Positions 10,466 through 20,248 of a DNA stretch of 64,000 bases are shown piece by piece. A program made the position numbers and the translations under genes. Source of the stretch: Symbiodinium natans (lineage: Eukaryota > Sar > Dinophyceae > Suessiales > Symbiodiniaceae); contig CAJNDS010001280.1 of the NCBI GenBank assembly GCA_905221605.1, positions 718,252-782,251 of the forward strand, read 5' to 3'. The notes below the pieces were generated by a model. The model was not told the DNA's origin. It did no database searches and saw only the letters and a program-made list of their open reading frames with translations. The first letter of the stretch is position 1. Each line of letters opens with the position of its first letter.

Positions 10466-10565
10466 CTAAACCCTAAACCCTAAACCCTAAACCCTAAACC
10501 CTAAACCCTAAACCCTAAACCCTAAACCCTAAACCCTAAACCCTAAACCCTAAACCCTAAACCCT
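10466..10565. repeat. CCCTAAA array (~14 units)
   Basis: This is a nearly perfect run of CCCTAAA in the opposite orientation to the array at 10020-10175. The pair brackets an exon candidate and AT-rich sequence. Confidence 0.9.
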
Positions 10566-10642
10566 ACCAGGCCGCAGACTGAACCCTATACCCTTGAAGC
10601 CGGAACCCCAAGCCAGCCAAAGCCCGAAACCTTAAGCCCTGA

Positions 10643-10826
10643 CGCCCCCCACCTCCCTTCCCCCTTCCCCCCCATTCCCCCCCTTCCCCCCCATTCCCCC
10701 CCCTTCCCCCCCTTTCCCCCCCCTTCCCATTCCCCCCCTTCCCCCCCTTCCCCCCTTCCCCCCCATTTCCCCCCCCTTCCCCCCTTCCCCCCTCCCCCCT
10801 TCCCCCCTTCCCCCTTCCCCCCCCCA
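10643..10826. repeat. Homopyrimidine (C/T) tract
   Basis: About 180 bases are almost only C and T, in repeats of the type CCCCCCTTCCCC with a few CCATTCC interruptions, followed by a short A run. Such tracts can form triplexes. Gly-rich frames on the minus strand are artefacts. Confidence 0.85.
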
Positions 10827-11251
10827 AAAAAAAAAAGGGGTTTAGGGTTTAGGGTTTAGGGCATAGGGCTTAGAGACATCGTGAGTAAGGTTTTCAGGTT
10901 CAGGATGATGACATTTTTTCATGGGCCCGAATTGCAGTGCCTAGACCCCCAACCGTGAAGCCCCTACTTAACACAACAAAGCGCCCCTGAAGTGGTTCTG
11001 GCCGGGTTGCAAGTACCTTGAACTCTAAACCCGAAACCCTAAACCCCAAACTAGTTGGGTTGGAAGTACCCACTCTACACCCCCAAGCCCAGGAAGGCGC
11101 CCCCCCCCCCCCCCCCCCCGGCCGCTCCCCTCCGATCCCCGAACCCCGAACCCCCGAACCCCCGAACCCCAAACCCCAAACCTAAACCGCAACCCTTAAC
11201 CCTGAAGCCTTGAATTAAAACCTAAAACCAGGGTTCCGCTGGCCCGTCCAG

Positions 11252-11302
11252 GAGAGGCGAATCAAGGAGTTGCAAGAAAAGAACGCCGACGCACGCTGCT
11301 GA
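11252..11302 (+). CDS. Exon candidate, charged helix
   Basis: After a GTCCAG acceptor the frame reads ERRIKELQEKNADARC and stops at TGA 11300. The heptad-like charged pattern suggests a coiled-coil end. It is short and unassigned. Confidence 0.35.
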   Translation, partial: ERRIKELQEKNADARC

Positions 11303-11942
11303 GCAGAGGGTTCAAGGGTTTAGGGCTTAAGGGTATGGGTTTTAGTGCTTTCGGTACTTTAGGGGTTAGGGTTTACGGTTTAGGGTGTAGGGTTTAAAGT
11401 AAGCGTCTAGCACCTTGGGATCTAAGCGCTCCACGGAGACCTTGTGGGGTCTGGGGTTTAGGGTTTAGGGTTTAGGATTTAGGGTTTAGGATTTAGGGTT
11501 TAGGGTTTGAGGTTTTGGGTTTGGGGTTTGGGGTTTAGGGTTCAGGGCTTTCGGCCCAGGATTTTCGGGGTGTACGGCCTAAGGGTGCAGGGCCAAATGT
11601 AGGGTTTAGGGTCCAGGGCCTTTCAGATGTTCGGGGTTTATGGTGCAGAGGCTTGGGTAAATGCGGGGTTTTGGCGAAGTGTTGGGCAAAAGTCCCAAAA
11701 CACCGGAAACTCCGCACATGCTGTGGGCTTCAAGCGGTACCTCCTAAATAAACCCTAAACCCTTAGGGGTGGAGGGGTTCACCGGGTTTGTCCTGTATCT
11801 GGAACCATCACCAGGGGTAAGCTGCAACTCAGTGAGGTTGAAGGTTTAAAGGGTCGAGGATTCCTGTGTTTGGGGTTGCGCACTTCTCTAACCCTAAACC
11901 CTAAACCCTTAACCCTTAACCCTAAACCCTCCGTTGCCCGAG
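11303..11942. repeat. Degenerate TTTAGGG spacer
   Basis: TTTAGGG derivatives fill most of 11320-11690, and CCCTAAA repeat lies at 11890-11930. No coding island is supported. Confidence 0.5.
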
Positions 11943-12001
11943 GTGAAGGCGAGTCAGAAGTTTTTGTTCCGACTCTGCGCTCCTTGTCTTTGTTGCACGT
12001 G
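11943..12001 (+). CDS. Exon candidate, unknown protein
   Basis: Following CCCGAG, the frame reads GEGESEVFVPTLRSLSLLHV. The donor is unclear (GTGGGG). CCCTAAA repeat lies on both sides. Confidence 0.35.
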
Positions 12002-12244
12002 GGGTCTTTAAATCGGCCCTATTCCCTACCCCCTAACCCCTAAACCCTAAATCCTAAAACCGAAACTGAAACCCTAAACCCTAGACCCTAAACTCTAAAC
12101 TCTCAACCCTCCAGTCAAAAGGCCTAAACCCAAAACTTGAAGCCTCTGAACCCGAAACTCCTACGTCCTCCACACTTTCGTAAACGGCTCAGGGGTTGGG
12201 TACTGTGTCTTGTGCAGGAGGTCCTAACTAACTGTGACTGTAAA

Positions 12245-12366
12245 AGGGTTAGGGTTTAGGGTTTAGGGTTTAGGGTTTAGGGTTTAGGGTTTAGGGTTTA
12301 GGGTTTAGGGTTTAGGGTTTAGGGTTTAGGGTTTAGGGTTTAGGGTTTAGGGTTTAGGGTTTAGGG
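12245..12366. repeat. TTTAGGG array (~17 units)
   Basis: This is an uninterrupted run of TTTAGGG heptamers, internal to the window. Confidence 0.95.
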
Positions 12367-12401
12367 GGGTTAGGGGTTAGCGTCCAAGATAAGGAGTGCA
12401 G

Positions 12402-12451
12402 CATCTAACCCAACAATACCAAACTCACGCTTGGCAACTTGCTGGGATGCC
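12402..12451 (+). CDS. Exon candidate with consensus splice sites
   Basis: A GAGTGCAG acceptor precedes HLTQQYQTHAWQLAGMP and a perfect GTAAGT donor follows at 12452. A different open frame runs through the donor to about 12640, so the spliced reading is not certain. Confidence 0.4.
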
Positions 12452-12811
12452 GTAAGTTTGGAGGAAGATAGTGCTTCTGGGAGCCTCGAAGAAATTGCTT
12501 TGGGTCTTCATCTTCCTCGTCGAGACTTGCTGCCGGGAATCTTGCTCCTAGTGCTAGTTTTTTATTCCATGACTGTTAGACCTAGACCCCGAGGTCTGTT
12601 AAGACATGGAGCCGACAAATGCCAGCACCTAAGCCCCCAACCCTAAACCCTAAACCCCAAACCCCAAACCCCAAACCCCAAACCCTAAGCCCTAAACCCA
12701 AAACCCAAAACCCTAAACTCTAAACCCTAAACCCTAAGCCCTGCAGGAATTGGGGTTTAGGGTTTCTAGGGCTTACAGGGTTATGGCTTCGAGATTCATG
12801 GTTTTTTCTTT

Positions 12812-12890
12812 GCGATGTTCCCCCTTATCCTAACAGTCCTTAATAGGGATAAAAATAGGGGGTACTAAAATCCCTACTCCCAATGCATCT
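12812..12890. mobile_element. Family B MITE-like element, 3'-truncated
   Basis: It opens GATGTTCCCCCTTATCC and continues TAACAGTCCTTAATAGGGAT as in the complete copies at 38620 and 49281. The right terminal repeat is missing. A family D fragment follows at 12907. Confidence 0.7.
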
Positions 12891-12906
12891 GGCTAGTCGT
12901 TTTTGA

Positions 12907-12991
12907 ACTGGGTTTTGGAGTACTATACTCAAATATGTGTTTTTGGTTCTGGGTTCCTACTATAGCTACTGTTACCTAAGAAGTGTATTAA
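12907..12991. mobile_element. Family D MITE-like element, 3'-truncated
   Basis: It starts CTGGGTTTTGGAGTACTATA and contains GGGTTCCTACTATAGCTACT, as in the copies at 29964 and 38164. The right end (CTGCTCCAAA-like) is absent. Confidence 0.7.
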
Positions 12992-13113
12992 CCCTAAACC
13001 CTAAACCCTAAACCCTCCAAAGTGGGGTAAAGGCCCGGCTTAGGATGTGGGCTTCAGTCTTCAGGGGGCTGGCCCTACAACCCTTAGAATGCTTCAGCTG
13101 CAGTCGGCCGCTG

Positions 13114-13222
13114 CGGTTGAGGGTTTAGGGTTTAGGGTTTAGGGTTTAGGGTTTAGGGTTTAGGGTTTAGGGTTTAGGGTTTAGGGTTTAGGGCCAGTTT
13201 AGGGTTTAGGGTTTAGGGTTTG
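13114..13222. repeat. TTTAGGG arrays
   Basis: About 14 heptamers are interrupted once by GGGCCAG. They lie between two short exon-like islands. Confidence 0.9.
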
Positions 13223-13266
13223 GGGGCGAGCAGCTCTGAGAAGAGGGGACCCCCCCCATTCGCCAG

Positions 13267-13316
13267 GCGTTTCGGGTTCTGCATGCCACAAAAGGTATTC
13301 ATGCGCTGAAGCGCTT
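13267..13316 (+). CDS. Exon candidate, unknown protein
   Basis: A CGCCAG acceptor is followed by AFRVLHATKGIHALKR. A GTATTC donor inside (13295) is an alternative end. Here TTTAGGG lies upstream and CCCTAAA downstream, the rarer arrangement. Confidence 0.35.
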
Positions 13317-13822
13317 AGGTCTGAACTAAGCCGGAACCCTAAACCCCAAACCCCAAACCCTAAAACCTAAACCCTAAACCCTAAACCCTAAACCCTAAAC
13401 CCTAAACCCTAAACCCTGAACCCTGAACCCTAAACCCTAAGCCCTAAGCCCTAAGCCCTAAGCCCTGAACTTAGACTTGTTTAGAAACCTCGGGGGTGGC
13501 ATCCTCGGCACCTCCGAGACTGGAAGCCCTGCGCGCCTAAACCTCTAAGGACCCTCAGCCCCGCAAGTTTAGGGTTTAGGGTTTAGGGTTTAGGGTTTAG
13601 GGTTTAGGGTTTCTGTCAACCCCCCAAGCCCCCTGAGACCCCCGAAAACCCGGTAAGCCCCTAAAAGCCTGAACCCTAAACCCTAAACCCTTAGAAAGAG
13701 CCCGAAACCCCCTGAGCCCCAAAACCCTGGGCCACAAAACCCTAAACCCTAAACCCTAAACCCTAAACCGTAAACCCTAAACCCTAAACCCTAAACCCTA
13801 AACCCTAAGCCCCGAAACCCAG

Positions 13823-13889
13823 GTTTACTCGGCTGAGGACATTCCGAGAGACACCTCGTACCGAGCTCAGAGGGGAGGTCTGCCCCGAG
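13823..13889 (+). CDS. Exon candidate, unknown protein
   Basis: An AACCCAG acceptor precedes VYSAEDIPRDTSYRAQRGGL then PR, ending GAG before GTTTCG. CCCTAAA lies before it and a TTTAGGG array after. The frame is clean and GC3-rich. Confidence 0.5.
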
Positions 13890-13904
13890 GTTTCGTTTTT
13901 TTTT

Positions 13905-14232
13905 GATAGGGTTTAGGGTTTAGGGTTTAGGGTTTAGGGTTTAGGGTTTAGGGTTTAGGGTTTAGGGTTTAGGGTTTAGGGTTTAGGGTTTGTAGTGTTT
14001 GTGGGGTTTGTGGGGTTTGTAGGTTTTGTAGGGTTCGTAGGGTTCGTAGGGTTCGTAGGGTTCGTAGGGTTTGTAGGGTTTGTAGGTTTCGTAGGGTTTG
14101 TAGGGTTTGTAGGGTTTGGGGCTAGGGTTTCGGGTTTAGGGTTTAGGGTTTAGGGTTTAGGGTTCAGGGTTCAGGGTTCAGGGTTCAGGGTTCAGGGTTC
14201 AGGGTTCAGGGTTCAGGGTTCAGGGTTCAGGG
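13905..14232. repeat. TTTAGGG array with TTTGTAGGG and TTCAGGG sub-blocks
   Basis: About 12 TTTAGGG units (13907-13990) are followed by a 9-mer variant TTTGTAGGG/TTCGTAGGG block (13990-14120), more TTTAGGG, then about ten TTCAGGG units (14161-14231). Each variant is homogenised locally. Confidence 0.9.
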
Positions 14233-14250
14233 CTAGGGTTCGAGCCTGGC

Positions 14251-14355
14251 GAGGCGTCTGAGCCCTGGATGAATCAACAAAGCCTTCAAACTCGCAAGCA
14301 CTGCTCCCCTAACAAGACCTACGGGCCAAAACCCCTTCATCGGTTGCTTCTCTAG
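14251..14355 (+). CDS. Terminal exon candidate, unknown protein
   Basis: The frame reads EASEPWMNQQSLQTRKHCSP and continues NKTYGPKPLHRLLL to a TAG at 14353. The upstream acceptor is probably GGCTAG at 14235. No family is recognised. Confidence 0.4.
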   Translation, partial: EASEPWMNQQSLQTRKHCSPNKTYGPKPLHRLLL

Positions 14356-14677
14356 GTTTAGGGTTTAGGGTTTTGGGTTTAGGGTTTGAGGTTTAGGGTT
14401 TAGGGTTTAGGGTTTAGGCGGGTTTAGGGTTTACCAGGTTTGGGGCCAACCTCAAGCCCCAGACCCTAAACCCTAAAAATCTTTCCTTTTCATTCTCGGC
14501 GGGCTGCTGAATCAGGTAGCTTTCAAAGTTCGCCACGCACGCCGACCCGAAAATAACCCCAAACCCTTCCTTTAAACCCTAAAGCCCTTAACCTAATGAC
14601 CCTAAACCTTAAGCCCTGAGCCCTAAACCCTAAACCCTAAACCTAAAGATCCTAAACCCCCAAAGCCCTCGGCCCAG

Positions 14678-14720
14678 GTATGTGTTCATCAAGATACACG
14701 ACCAGGTTCAAGGTGAAAAG
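14678..14720 (+). CDS. Exon candidate, unknown protein
   Basis: A CGGCCCAG acceptor precedes YVFIKIHDQVQGEK. Candidate donors are GTTCAA (14705) and GTGAAA (14713), or a GC donor after AAAAG. CCCTAAA repeat lies on both sides. Confidence 0.4.
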
Positions 14721-15358
14721 GCGCCAACCCTAAACCCTAAGCCCTAAAGCCTAAACCCCCCTAAGTCTGGGATTCGGTGCTTAGAGTTTAGGGTTGAGGG
14801 TTAGGGAATTTAGGGGTTGACGGGTGCAGGGGTTCAGGGTTTGGGGTTGGTAGAGTGAGCCCTGTGCACACATCCTTCTGCGCACAGCTGCCATGAAACA
14901 CGAACCCCGAAACCCTAAACCCTAAACTCTATTCTGCAGCCCTGTAGCCCTATAAACCTTTTGGATCTTAGAAAGGCTTGCCTTATGGCCCTGACCCCAT
15001 AACCCCTCAACCCCAAAGCCTAACAACCCAGTAGGGTTTAGTATAAGGTTGAGGCTTTAGGGCTTAACCCCTAAAACCCTCTGCAGCCTTATTAGCTAAA
15101 CCCGAAGCCGCCCCCCCCCCCCCCCCCCCCCCCCCGGCCCCCCGCCCGCACCTTTTATTGTAAGGTTTGGTGATCAGGGCTTCGGCTCAATCTGGGTATT
15201 TAGGGCCTTAAGGTGTAGGGTTTTAGCGTTTTAGGGTTTTAGGGTTTAGGGTTTACGGTTTAGACTTTACGGTTTAGGCTTTAGGGCTTAGGGTGTCGGG
15301 TTTAGGGTCGGTTTAGGGTTTAGGGACCATGATTCAGGGTGTGGCGGGGGGTTTGCAG

Positions 15359-15403
15359 GGCTTCGTCGCGGGTCTACAACACAAGGGCCCCTCCAACGCA
15401 AAG
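15359..15403 (+). CDS. Exon candidate, unknown protein
   Basis: A TTTGCAG acceptor is followed by exactly 15 codons, GFVAGLQHKGPSNAK, ending AAAG before GCTAAA (a GC-type donor). TTTAGGG lies upstream and CCCTAAA downstream. Confidence 0.4.
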
Positions 15404-15490
15404 GCTAAACCCTAAACCCTAAACCCTAAACTAAACCCAACCCCAAACCCTAAACCCCAAGCCCTAAACCCTAAACCCTAAAAATTAAAG

Positions 15491-15588
15491 GTTGGGGTTT
15501 TGCCCACTTTGAACACCGAAGCCCGCCAGACCTACAAGAGCAACGTCTCCGGCGAGACCACGAAGCCCGTGTGGGCCACTCGCCCAGG
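15491..15588 (+). CDS. Exon candidate, unknown protein
   Basis: After TTAAAG the frame reads VGVLPTLNTEARQTYKSNVS then GETTKPVWATRP, 32 codons with very high GC3 in the second half. It ends CCAGG before GTTTGG. It is one of the clearest coding islands of the left third. Confidence 0.55.
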
Positions 15589-15619
15589 GTTTGGGGGGCG
15601 TTAAGAACCCTGAGCCACG

Positions 15620-15800
15620 AACCCTAAACCCCAAACCCCAAACCCCAAACCCCAAACCCCAAACCCCAAACCCCAAACCCCAAACCCCAAACCCTAAACC
15701 CTAAACCCTAAACCCTAAACCCTAAACCCTAAACCCTAAACCCTAAACCCTAAACCCTAGCCCTAAACCCTAAACCCCAAACCCTAAACCGCAAACCCCT
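15620..15800. repeat. CCCCAAA sub-block then CCCTAAA array
   Basis: About nine CCCCAAA units (15628-15692) pass into about ten perfect CCCTAAA units. Confidence 0.9.
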
Positions 15801-15944
15801 AAACCCTACAAGCCTGGGTAAGGTGTTGCAGCGTGTGCGGGGATTGGGTGCAACCCAAGTCCCGATCTTGGGTTTCCCTTCTGCCCCTCTATACTACCCG
15901 CCCTAGGTTCCCCCCTCTAATGGCCTTCAGTAGGCTTAATTTTT

Positions 15945-16066
15945 AGGGTTTAGGGTGTAGGGTTTAGGTTTAGGGTTTAGGGTTTAGGGTTTAGGGTTTA
16001 GGGTTTAGGGTTTAGGGTTTAGGGTTTCGGGTTTAGGGTTTAGGGTTTAGGGTTTAGGGTTTCGGC
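15945..16066. repeat. TTTAGGG array
   Basis: About sixteen heptamers, mostly perfect, lie between exon-like islands. Confidence 0.9.
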
Positions 16067-16103
16067 TTGCTTAGCTGCTTACCTCCCCAGGACCCTAAAT
16101 CCT

Positions 16104-16172
16104 GAAGCCCACAGCGGGGATACACGGGAACGCAGAAAGATGCACCACCAGGCCAGAATCAAAAATGCATGA
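16104..16172 (+). CDS. Exon candidate, basic peptide with stop
   Basis: The frame reads EAHSGDTRERRKMHHQARIK, NA, TGA. The upstream acceptor could be CCCCAG at 16090. It is charged, short and unassigned. Confidence 0.3.
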   Translation, partial: EAHSGDTRERRKMHHQARIKNA

Positions 16173-16301
16173 AGAACAACCCGAAACCCCAAAAGGATAT
16201 GAAGAACAACTCCCAAACCCCTAGCCCTGAATCCCCTAAATTAAACACTAAACCCTAAACCCTAAACCCTAAACCCTGCAACTCCAAATCCCTGCGCCGA
16301 G

Positions 16302-16362
16302 GAATTTTTCATGGAGGAGCCCATCCTGGTAGACAGCACTCAGGGTCCTCCCAGGCTCATCG
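16302..16362 (+). CDS. Exon candidate, unknown protein
   Basis: After GCCGAG the frame reads EFFMEEPILVDSTQGPPRLI and ends one base before GTTTAGG, so the donor is the telomere repeat. CCCTAAA precedes. The codon pattern is strongly coding-like. Confidence 0.5.
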
Positions 16363-16621
16363 GTTTAGGGTTTAGGGTTTAGGGTCTTTCGATAGACCTG
16401 GAATCCCAAACCCCTGAGCCACCCGGAACCATAAAACCCGAAACCAGAAGCTCCAAGACCCGAAACTCCGAACCCGAAGCCCCTAAGCCCTAAACCCAGA
16501 ACCCTAAACCCTAGGGTTTTTGGGAGGCAATAATGTGGGACCGAAACCGTAAAGACTAAACCCTAAACGGTAAACCCTAAACAAGAAACAACAACCTCTA
16601 AACCCGAAACCCCGATTCGAA

Positions 16622-16676
16622 GACCAACCGGCAGTCTGTTGCAAGAGCGCGGCTTGTCACTTCTAGAATGAATCGG
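16622..16676 (+). CDS. Exon candidate, unknown protein
   Basis: After GATTCGAAG the frame reads TNRQSVARARLVTSRMNR. No clear GT donor is seen; CCCTAAA starts at once. Confidence 0.35.
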
Positions 16677-16742
16677 ACCCTAAACCCTAGACGCTAGACC
16701 CTAGACCCTAGACCCTAAACCCTAAACCCTAAACCCACCCCT

Positions 16743-16834
16743 CTGGTGGATTCCACTCTCCACCCGGCAAGGGTGGAAATCCAGATCTACGGACAGCGCG
16801 TGCTGATCGATGCTTTAGACAGGCGGGACACAGG
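16743..16834 (+). CDS. Exon candidate, unknown protein
   Basis: Thirty codons read LVDSTLHPARVEIQIYGQRV then LIDALDRRDT, ending ACAGG before GTTTAGG. CCCTAAA lies upstream and TTTAGGG downstream. The beta-strand-like VEIQIYGQRVLID pattern looks like folded protein. No family is named. Confidence 0.55.
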
Positions 16835-16876
16835 GTTTAGGGTTTAGGGTTTAGGGTTTAGGGTTTAGGGTTTGAG

Positions 16877-16928
16877 TGTTTTGGTCAAGTTTTCAACCGA
16901 CAATATCGACCATCACAGGAGGCTGAAG
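16877..16928 (+). CDS. Exon candidate, unknown protein
   Basis: Directly after TTTAGGGTTTGAG the frame reads VLVKFSTDNIDHHRRLK. The 3' side passes into CCCTAAA without a GT donor; CACAG/GAGGCTG would be a GA-type donor. Confidence 0.35.
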
Positions 16929-17170
16929 CCCTAAACCCCAGGAACCCAAACCCAAAGCCCCAAGAACCCTACACCCCTAAACCCTAGACCCTAAACCCCA
17001 AACCCCAAAACCCCCAGAAGCCTAAACTAAGTCCGAACATCCCCCTAAACCCCCCAAAAAAAACTGTAGCCTGTAGCCGTAAAGCCTAGAGACCCAGGCC
17101 CAAAAACCCAACCCCAAGAATCTCAGAACCCTAGCCCTAAACCCAAAACCCAAAACCCAAGAACCCTTCG

Positions 17171-17222
17171 AAATACCCTGTGAAGTTTGTCCTTAAGGCG
17201 GCACTGCTCCGATCCTTCCTGG
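17171..17222 (+). CDS. Exon candidate, unknown protein
   Basis: The frame reads KYPVKFVLKAALLRSFLG and runs into TTTAGGG repeat. The acceptor is not clear. Confidence 0.35.
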
Positions 17223-17224
17223 GC

Positions 17225-17537
17225 TTAGGGTTTAGGGTTTAGGGTTTAGGTTTAGGGTTTAGGGTTTAGGGTTTAGGGTTTAGGGTTTAGGGTTTAGGGT
17301 TTAGGGTTTAGGGCTAGGGTTCCTGGCGAGGTACCTGGGAAGCACGGTGCTAAAGCTGCCGCATGGGGCTCCTTGGGCTGCTCCGGGGTTGAGTTCCGAG
17401 TCCGCTGGGCTCCCTAAGCCCTCGTAGGGTTTAGGGTTTAGGGTTTAGGGTTTAGGGTTTAGGGTTTAGGGTTTAGGGTTAGGGTTTAGGGTTTAGGGTT
17501 TAGGGTTTAGGGTTTAGGGTTTAGGGTTTAGGGTTTG
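17225..17537. repeat. Two TTTAGGG arrays around an exon-like island
   Basis: Heptamer arrays occupy 17225-17315 and 17425-17537 and bracket the open island at 17323-17427. Confidence 0.9.
17323..17427 (+). CDS. Exon candidate reading into repeat stop
   Basis: The frame reads LARYLGSTVLKLPHGAPWAA then PGLSSESAGLPKPS and stops at the TAG formed by the first TTTAGGG unit. The upstream acceptor is GGGCTAG. It is open, GC3-rich and unassigned. Confidence 0.4.
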   Translation: MARYLGSTVLKLPHGAPWAAPGLSSESAGLPKPS

Positions 17538-17659
17538 AACCCTAAACCCTGCAAACCCTAAACTCCTAAACTCGATGCCCCTGCACTCAAATGTCTCAGC
17601 CAGTCAAGTGGTTTAGTAGGATGACCCCAACTAGGATCCCGGTTGAGGCCACCCAAACC

Positions 17660-18072
17660 CTTTCAAACCCTAAACCCCTAAACCCTAACCCCTCTAAGCC
17701 CCAAACCCTAGACCCTAAACAACCCAGACCCTGAAACCCTCAAACCTATTTTAAACTCACTGAACCTTCAACCCTGAACCCTTAACCCCCCAAACACTAA
17801 TCTCCTCAACTTTTAAACCCTAACCCCCCAAGCCCCAGAAAGATCACCCCCCCTAAGCCCCTAAACCCCTAGACCCCTAAACCCCGAAACCCCTAAACCC
17901 CTAAACCCCTAAACCCCTAGACCCCTAGACCCCTAAACCCCTTAACCCCTAAACCCCTAAACCCCTAAACCCCTAAACCCCGAAACCCCTAAACCCCTAA
18001 ACCCCTAAACCCCGAAAACCCTAAACCCTAAACCCCTAAACCCCTAAACCCCTAAACCCCTAAACCCTAAAC
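17660..18072. repeat. CCCTAAA tract with an 8-mer CCCCTAAA block
   Basis: From 17852 to 18072 more than twenty units are the octamer CCCCTAAA with CCCCTAGA and CCCCGAAA variants, unlike the heptamer elsewhere. Confidence 0.85.
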
Positions 18073-18080
18073 CCATCCAG

Positions 18081-18185
18081 AGCGCACCGAGGTTTCGAAT
18101 GGTCCTGTGAAATCGTCTCTGTCCGTGTCGCTGTGTCTCGGCTCAGGGCCTTCGGCGGTTGCCTTTGGAGGATCTGGGAACTTCG
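18081..18185 (+). CDS. Exon candidate, Ser/Gly-rich
   Basis: A CATCCAG acceptor precedes RTEVSNGPVKSSLSVSLCLG then SGPSAVAFGGSGNF. TTTAGGG derivatives follow. CCCCTAAA repeat lies upstream. Confidence 0.45.
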
Positions 18186-18699
18186 GGGTTGGGGGTTTGG
18201 GGGTTTAGGGGTTTAGTGGGGTCTAGGCTTTGGGTACAAAGTATATATAGAGTAAAGAAACGGTCGCCCGAAAGGGATAGTTCGCGCGGCGGGTACAACT
18301 AAACCCGAAGCTCTAGACCCAAAACCCTAAACTGCACAGCCCGTAAGCCCAACACCCACGGCCAAGAACCCAGGCTGCTGGGTTCAGGATTGAAGATGTA
18401 CTTCGAGGTTCATGTGCAAGGTAGGTTTTAAGCAGGGGTAGGGTTTAGGCTTTAAGCTCGCTTTCGTTCGAAATGGTAATCGTCTGGTTCAGGGCACTTC
18501 TTGCGTAACTTGGGTCTGCCCACGAACCTGCGTCATTGCCCTTGACTGGATGTGGTTGAGAACTATTGAGGTTGGCATGGGTGGGGCATAAGACCCTAAA
18601 CCCTAAAACCTAAACCTAAACGCTAAACCCTAAATCCTAAACCCTAAACCCTAATTACATACCCTAAACCCTATTAACCGTAAACCCTTATGGTTGACA

Positions 18700-19590
18700 T
18701 TTAGTGCTCACTCACCAAGTCCAAAGAGGATACCTCTTGCTATCGCTGCACTCATTTTTGAACTTAAAATTGAAGCCTCATTGTGGTTTGGCCGATGGAT
18801 CTGGGATCTTGATGCGGAGGCATGCGCAGCACTTGCACAGAGTTATGAGCGGTGTTTGGGGTTTAGGGCTTAGGGTTTAGGGTTTAGGGGGTGGTCAAGA
18901 CAATTGGTAGGCGCAGGAACCCTGGAGAAACGCAGCTGTGTGCTACAGTGAGATCGGGTGGAATCTTGGAGCCCTTGCCAGGGTAACAGTAGATGTTGCT
19001 GCGGTGCAGGCTTCACTGTGGATACAGGGGGAAACCACTCTTGCAGGTAGGATGTTCCTTTCAGGGCACAGGTCGGCAGCATCAAACTGGTGCTGGCCAC
19101 TGTGGGTGCTTGCTGGGAAGCCTCAGGAATATCACGAGCGCTAGGTTCGAGAAGTTCTGGTGCACGCCGAACAGCAAAGACTCGAAGCCGCCGTTTAAAC
19201 GCACAAGTTACGATTGCGCACGGCGAACTGGCGTCTCCACCATGCACCCTGATGAAAGATGCTCTGGCAATGCGCGCTCCGTGGAAGACACTTATTGTAG
19301 GACATAGAGCACTCATCATGCTCAGGTGTGGATACGTGACGTTAGGTCATGTGCATGGGCGCCAGTCGCAGGCGAAGGTTCAAGCTTGCGTTTTCTGCCA
19401 GCGACGGTATTCGAATGTAGTAATTCATGCTGTTTGTTCCATCAGTTGCTTCTGCGGCAAGAGTTTCTAGCCTTGAGGGCAGATTTCTCCAGCCTTCGCG
19501 AGCTGTCAACATCGATCTGCCACGATGCTCACTCCAAAGTGGTGCAGCTAGCTGAGGACATCTGTGCGCGAGCGGACAGCTTCTGAAAGT
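18700..19590 (+). pseudogene. Decayed LINE reverse-transcriptase C-terminal region
   Basis: This is a second, degenerate copy of the LINE at 33331-34886. Frame 18712-18858 contains PLAIAALIFELKIEASLWFG, matching PLCFALMLFEAKVQGLLRFG. After a 50-base telomere-like insert, frame 18911 reads AQEPWRNAAVCYSEIGWNLG, matching SPPWRSPAVAHLELGWQLMG. A third frame (19090-19470) carries IVGHRALIMLRCGYVTLGHV and a CVFC...H cluster. At least one frameshift separates the parts. The polymerase motifs upstream are missing. Confidence 0.75.
18859..18910. repeat. Telomere-like insert within the LINE frame
   Basis: About 50 bases of GGGTTTAGGGCTTAGGG-type sequence interrupt the homology between the two LINE copies exactly between the CL and the PWR blocks. 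The intact copy at 33.3 kb has only a few residues there. Confidence 0.75.
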
Positions 19591-19740
19591 GGCAGATGTG
19601 AAAATGCTCGCAGGTGACGTGAAGGAAGCCTCGCCCTAGTACTGCGGCGCAGGGAAAGGCTGGCCTCACGTATAGGGCGCCTGCTAGACGGCATCACCGC
19701 TTGTGCCCACAAGCTGTCCTTCTGGACTGATAACCAACCA
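19591..19740 (+). mobile_element. 3' tail region of the decayed LINE
   Basis: Unique sequence follows the last coding homology and ends in CCAACCAACCAAT. A short tandem tail is typical of LINE 3' ends. Confidence 0.45.
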
Positions 19741-19745
19741 ACCAA

Positions 19746-20166
19746 TCTAGACCTCGACCGACGTCAACCCGAACCTCCCGGGGCACCCCCGAAGGCGCTC
19801 TGTAAAACCTCCTGGGCCCAGGTGGGGTTTAATTAGGGTTTAGGGTTTAGGCTTTAGGGTTTAGGGTTGTAGGGGTGTGGGGACTGATCTATATATATAT
19901 ATAGTTCATATTGGCCGTTCTAGGAAGTGTTATTCTTAAATCTTAATCTTAATTGCAGAAGAAAGCCTAAGAGCGGCTGTGAGTACTCATACAGTGTAAT
20001 CTTTGGTTGAGGGATCTTCCCACCCACCAAACTCCCCCAGGTAGGGTTTAGGAGTGTTTAGGGTCGAGGATCACCACACTCAACTTATGTAGGCCTCAAC
20101 CCGAAACCCTAGTCAAGAGAAAACCACTCCCCCTAAACCCTAAACCCTGACAAGGAATTCCCTCAG
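19746..20166. other. Spacer, no gene seen
   Basis: The stretch contains TTTAGGG repeat (19828-19870), a short TA repeat (19891-19903), and CCCTAAA near 20105-20145. Confidence 0.5.
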
Positions 20167-20210
20167 CGCGCTGAATGACAAGATCGCCTCGCAATTCGGG
20201 TGCCTCGCAT
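20167..20210 (+). CDS. Exon candidate, unknown protein
   Basis: A CCCTCAG acceptor precedes ALNDKIASQFGCLA. A possible donor is GTCAAT. It is short. Confidence 0.35.
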
Positions 20211-20248
20211 GTCAATGTCTTAGAGCTTAGAGGTATGACCCCAAACTA

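Noticed and set aside
18870-19319. 149-codon minus-strand frame
   Set aside because: It is antisense to the decayed LINE copy, whose + strand shows clear homology to the LINE at 33.3 kb.
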